Shown here one piece after another: positions 6,216-8,650 of a stretch of DNA of 8,650 nucleotides. The notes under the pieces are model-generated. The model did not search any database. It saw only the letters and a program-made list of their open reading frames with translations, and was not told the DNA's origin. The stretch's first letter is position 1; each line of letters starts with the position of its first letter. This DNA comes from an uncultured Synergistales bacterium (GTDB taxonomy: Bacteria; Synergistota; Synergistia; Synergistales; Aminobacteriaceae): the NCBI GenBank assembly GCA_905236605.1, contig CAJORD010000202.1:1-8650 (forward strand), in the 5' to 3' direction. A program made the position numbers and the translations under genes.

Positions 6216-7871
6216 TTACAATTTGAAGTGAGCAACTGATTCTCTTAAATCGCCTGCAAGATGGTTCAAAATATGTGTATCATCGGCAACTTCTTTAACA
6301 GTATCAGCAATAGAATCAACTGACGCAGAAACTTTTGCGTTTGTCTCCGAAGTCTTTTCTGCAATGTCCGCAAGGCCGCCTATAGATTCCAACATTTGAT
6401 TTTTGATACCACCAAGTTCATCAGTGATCTTTGATACTTCTGAAATTTCTGTGAGAGATTCGCGAATATCTGTATCAAGAACTTTGAATTTTTCATAAGT
6501 ATCATTCAAAAGCTCTTTCTCCTCTTTGATGATGCTGTGTACGTTTCCAGCCTGTTCTACGCATTCACGTGAGAGAGATTCAATCTCACCAACTACATTT
6601 TTAATTTGGTCAGCTGCTTCGCGAGATTGTTCCGCGAGTTTTTTAATTTCAGCGGCAACTACACCAAAACCACGCCCGGCTTCTCCTGCTCGTGCCGCTT
6701 CGATACTAGCATTAAGCGAAAGCAAATTTGTTTGAGTCGCGATGTCGGTGATAATTTTTACCATGTCGTTAATTTGCAAGATAGATTGGTTAGTTGTTTG
6801 TATTTTTTCGGAGATCATGTCGATCGCTTTCGATGATTTCAACGAAGCTTCAGAGGCATTTTCTACGCACGTAAGAGCTTGAGAATTTGCCTCGCTCATA
6901 ATCGTTGAATTTTTGGATAAATGACCAACGTTAGCAACAGCCTTTTCAACTATGCTGCCCATGTTTGCTACATTATCGTTAATACTTTGCACGGTCTCAC
7001 TCATACTTAGCGTACTCTTTGCGAAAGATTGCATTGATTGTGCGATTTTTGAAGCTGTATCTGAAGAATTACTTGCTAAAACAGCAGTAGAATCAATAGT
7101 ATCAGTGAGAGAAAAGATTTTTTCGATCGAGTCTCGAAGAACATCACCCAATTTTACAGCAGCGTTTAGAAGATGTTGTGTTTCACTTATCTTAGTATGT
7201 GTTTGAAGAGTAACGTGTAAATTGCCATCAGAAAGTTTGTCCATGTCTGATACGACTTCTTTAAGCGGAACTACAATATGTTTTGCAGCAATCAAAGCTA
7301 CAATCGCGAAGAAAACTATCAATGCTGCACTAATTGAAATTATTGTAATATATAATCTACGTTCTGCTGCTTGAATCCGCGTGGCAGGCTTGCCTGAGAA
7401 CGCCATACCAACAATTTTGGCGCCGCGTCTTATAGGCATGTAATAAACATGGTAATCAATGTTGTTGATTTTTACTTCTTTTGAATAATAATCGCTGCCA
7501 CCTTTAACTACATTCCATACAGCTTCAGAGGCGGGAGTCCCCTCAATTCTTTTACCTGTCGAATCTGTTATCGTAGTCATGAATCTTATGTTTTCTTTAA
7601 AGATCGTAAGGTCCACACCTGTAATCTTCATAGAATCTATATAAGTTGTATCATAATCAAAGAATTCTTTGGAAGATGTGATAAGCTCATGTTCATAAAA
7701 TTCCTTCAGCGCACGGGACGCTACGACAAGCTCTTCTTTTGTGTTTTCCTCAAGGTTATTTACTACAAGCCCGGAGGTAAATAGCCCTATGAACGATACA
7801 GCAATTAGAAGTGGGATAATTCCCAACATAAGGAGCACAGCTTTGATGCTAATTTGTTTTTTGCCTTCCAT
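6216..7871 (-). CDS. Methyl-accepting chemotaxis protein (transmembrane chemoreceptor)
   Basis: This 551-residue receptor would sense a ligand outside the membrane and control CheA through CheW. TM1 is about residues 11-36. An extracytoplasmic sensor (about 37-172) with YYMPIRRGAKIVGMAFSGKP resembles a single Cache domain. TM2 is about 173-196. HAMP (about 197-250) has the conserved VPL near its start. A long antiparallel coiled-coil signalling domain follows, with the hairpin tip EAARAGEAGRGFGVVAAE at 391-408. Each arm is roughly 20 heptads. There is no CheR-tethering pentapeptide: the protein ends AHFKL. The ATG directly follows an in-frame TAA, and GGTGAT (7880-7885) fits the extended anti-Shine-Dalgarno sequence. 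No ligand can be assigned. It is 18 nt upstream of metH, so the two may share a transcript. No che genes are in the window. Confidence 0.95.
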   Translation of the reverse strand: MEGKKQISIKAVLLMLGIIPLLIAVSFIGLFTSGLVVNNLEENTKEELVVASRALKEFYEHELITSSKEFFDYDTTYIDSMKITGVDLTIFKENIRFMTTITDSTGKRIEGTPASEAVWNVVKGGSDYYSKEVKINNIDYHVYYMPIRRGAKIVGMAFSGKPATRIQAAERRLYITIISISAALIVFFAIVALIAAKHIVVPLKEVVSDMDKLSDGNLHVTLQTHTKISETQHLLNAAVKLGDVLRDSIEKIFSLTDTIDSTAVLASNSSDTASKIAQSMQSFAKSTLSMSETVQSINDNVANMGSIVEKAVANVGHLSKNSTIMSEANSQALTCVENASEASLKSSKAIDMISEKIQTTNQSILQINDMVKIITDIATQTNLLSLNASIEAARAGEAGRGFGVVAAEIKKLAEQSREAADQIKNVVGEIESLSRECVEQAGNVHSIIKEEKELLNDTYEKFKVLDTDIRESLTEISEVSKITDELGGIKNQMLESIGGLADIAEKTSETNAKVSASVDSIADTVKEVADDTHILNHLAGDLRESVAHFKL

Positions 7872-7978
7872 TTAAATTCATCACCATTACATTCTTTATA
7901 GGAGTCTTTTCAAATCCCGAAGTTTTTGGAGTGAGCAAATTTTATAATAAAAAAAATTTTTTTTCTACACTTTTTAAA
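7872..7978. other. Intergenic spacer with A8T8 tract, no gene
   Basis: This 107-nt gap separates the helix-turn-helix gene from the chemoreceptor. It contains eight A followed by eight T (7949-7964), a self-complementary tract expected to be stiff or bent. I see no GC-rich hairpin, so no convincing terminator. I also see no SAM or c-di-GMP riboswitch core and no convincing sigma-A or flagellar-sigma promoter. A TATAAA word (minus strand, 7895-7900) lacks a matching -35 box. Confidence 0.6.
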
Positions 7979-8473
7979 TTATTCAAGCTCATATTTAATT
8001 TGAATCTCTTTGATCTGACGCTCAAGAGTTTTAATCTTGGCTTTCGATTCAAAAATACGTTTCTGATTTTCTTTTGTTATTTCGTCGCCGTCGAGCTCCA
8101 GCGCTTGAATATAGTACTCCGTAGCTTCAATTTCATCACGCAGACTTTCTATACTGAGGTCGCGAATTTTTTTCAAATCTTTTTTGTTTTTGTTCTTTGC
8201 GCTGCTGCGAACCATGCCGCCTATCAGCCCCGCGATGCCAAGCCCAACCCCTGCAATCACCGGCAAATCTGCGAATCCTAAATCTGAAAATCCCGCGCCC
8301 TTTTCTTTGCTAAGATACTTTGTGAGTGCTTCGACTGGAATTTTGTAACCGTCGCGATCGCTTGCGCCCTTCAAAGCGTCAAGTTGTCCCTCGCGAATTT
8401 TTTTTCTAACTGTGTACTCTGTCAAACCTAAAATTTTTGAAACGTCGGCTACGGTGTAGTATTTGTCGCTCAT
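7979..8473 (-). CDS. Helix-turn-helix protein with hydrophobic Gly-rich segment and helical tail
   Basis: I do not recognise a named family for the full protein. Residues about 5-56 look like an excisionase/MerR-type helix-turn-helix (YTVADVSKILGLTEYTVRKK, then a wing ending in YKIPVEALTKYL). Residues about 70-88 (LPVIAGVGLGIAGLIGGMV) form a glycine-rich hydrophobic stretch long enough to cross or sit in the membrane. It is followed by a lysine-rich patch (SAKNKNKKDLKK). Residues about 100-164 are highly charged, with heptad-like spacing, and probably form a coiled coil. The ATG is well supported by AAGGAGG (8480-8486), 6 nt upstream. A plausible role is a DNA-binding protein held at the membrane. 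A truncated or domesticated phage regulator is the alternative. It is transcribed away from the gene at the right edge and is upstream of the chemoreceptor. Its start as a coding gene is secure; its function is not. Confidence 0.85.
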   Translation of the reverse strand: MSDKYYTVADVSKILGLTEYTVRKKIREGQLDALKGASDRDGYKIPVEALTKYLSKEKGAGFSDLGFADLPVIAGVGLGIAGLIGGMVRSSAKNKNKKDLKKIRDLSIESLRDEIEATEYYIQALELDGDEITKENQKRIFESKAKIKTLERQIKEIQIKYELE

Positions 8474-8491
8474 TGCACACCTCCTTAAAAT

Positions 8492-8513
8492 TTTTTCTGT
8501 TGCTTTTTCTGTT
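8492..8513. repeat. Two direct copies of TTTTTCTGTT, 12-bp period
   Basis: TTTTTCTGTT occurs at 8492-8501 and 8504-8513. On the minus strand this is AACAGAAAAA twice, in the leader of the helix-turn-helix gene and just upstream of its ribosome site. It is followed by a TTAATTAATTAA palindrome (8512-8523) abutting the plus-strand -35 box. The copies could be operator half-sites or low-complexity sequence. Confidence 0.6.
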
Positions 8514-8523
8514 AATTAATTAA

Positions 8524-8552
8524 TTGACATTCTTTTTTATAAATTATATAAT
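8524..8552 (+). promoter_or_regulatory. Perfect-consensus sigma-A promoter for the right-edge gene
   Basis: TTGACA (8524-8529) and TATAAT (8547-8552) both match consensus at every base, and the spacer is exactly 17 nt. Transcription should start near 8559, giving a leader of about 27 nt before the ATG at 8586. Such a perfect promoter would be very strong unless repressed. Confidence 0.85.
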
Positions 8553-8572
8553 GCTTCGCATAAAATTTCCAA
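8543..8572 (-). promoter_or_regulatory. Candidate divergent promoter for the helix-turn-helix gene
   Basis: On the minus strand TATAAT lies at 8543-8548 and TTGGAA at 8567-8572, with an 18-nt spacer. The -35 box is a weak match. The -10 box overlaps the plus-strand -10 because ATTATATAAT (8543-8552) is a perfect palindrome. The minus leader would be about 60 nt and run through the repeats at 8492-8523. Confidence 0.4.
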
Positions 8573-8585
8573 ATGGAGCTTGGCT

Positions 8586-8650
8586 ATGTACGATTATACA
8601 GAAATTTTAGAGGAGTTGTCGTCAGGTTCTGAAATCGCCGATGAGTTGCG
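8586..8650 (+). CDS. Start of an unidentified plus-strand gene (cut off by window edge)
   Basis: An open frame begins at ATG 8586 and runs 21 full codons to the window end without a stop: MYDYTEILEELSSGSEIADE and onward. Support comes from the perfect sigma-A promoter upstream and a GGAG ribosome site at 8575-8578, 7 nt before the ATG. An earlier ATG at 8573 is in another frame and soon hits a stop. The N-terminus is acidic and probably helical, with no signal peptide. Too little is visible to name a family. It is divergent from the helix-turn-helix gene, which makes it a candidate for regulation by that protein. Confidence 0.65.
   Translation, partial: MYDYTEILEELSSGSEIADEL

Noticed and set aside
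7872..7978. SAM or c-di-GMP riboswitch upstream of the chemoreceptor and metH
   Set aside because: None of the conserved core sequences or paired helices of those riboswitches can be seen, and the spacer is mostly A and T runs.
7931..8281. 116-codon plus-strand frame rich in Phe and Asn
   Set aside because: It is antisense to the helix-turn-helix gene, and its odd composition is the complement of Lys- and Glu-rich coding. That gene has a strong ribosome site on the minus strand.
7979..8473. Helix-turn-helix protein as evidence of a prophage or integrative element
   Set aside because: The DNA-binding domain resembles phage excisionases, but no integrase, attachment repeat or other phage gene is in view and base composition matches its neighbours.

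Overview
The window looks like a moderately AT-rich bacterial chromosome, most likely a Bacillota (Firmicutes) lineage such as Clostridia or Negativicutes. The evidence is strong Shine-Dalgarno sites, sigma-A-like promoters, a yebC-ruvC-ruvA-ruvB cluster, an ammonia-type NadE, a MetH lacking the C-terminal reactivation domain, and a Firmicute-style chemoreceptor. The organism guess rests on these family features only; no 16S or other taxonomic marker is present. The methyl-accepting chemotaxis protein implies a motile, chemotactic cell.

Almost everything lies on the minus strand, so transcription runs right to left. At the right edge (8586-8650) a plus-strand gene begins, driven by a perfect-consensus sigma-A promoter (8524-8552). 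Facing away from it, on the minus strand, is a small protein (7979-8473) with an excisionase/MerR-type helix-turn-helix, a glycine-rich hydrophobic segment and a charged helical tail. Their promoters appear to share a palindromic -10 element. Next come a chemoreceptor (6216-7871) and, 18 nt after it, a cobalamin-dependent methionine synthase (metH, 3813-6197). metH ends in an intrinsic terminator whose loop holds the metH stop codon.

A second minus-strand unit follows: nadE (NAD+ synthetase), yebC (translation/regulatory factor), ruvC, ruvA and ruvB. ruvB runs off the left edge and is only slightly incomplete. The ruv genes overlap one another by 1 and 4 nt and encode the Holliday-junction resolvase and branch-migration motor. 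Two of these genes (yebC, ruvC) start with TTG, and nadE may too: a good promoter sits across its first ATG.

Most of the window is ordinary housekeeping. The parts worth a second look are the divergent locus at the right edge, with its helix-turn-helix/hydrophobic-segment protein, shared -10 palindrome and short leader repeats, and the nadE control region, with its promoter inside the open frame and a perfect 12-bp tandem duplication upstream. I found no clear mobile element, CRISPR array, tRNA or rRNA.
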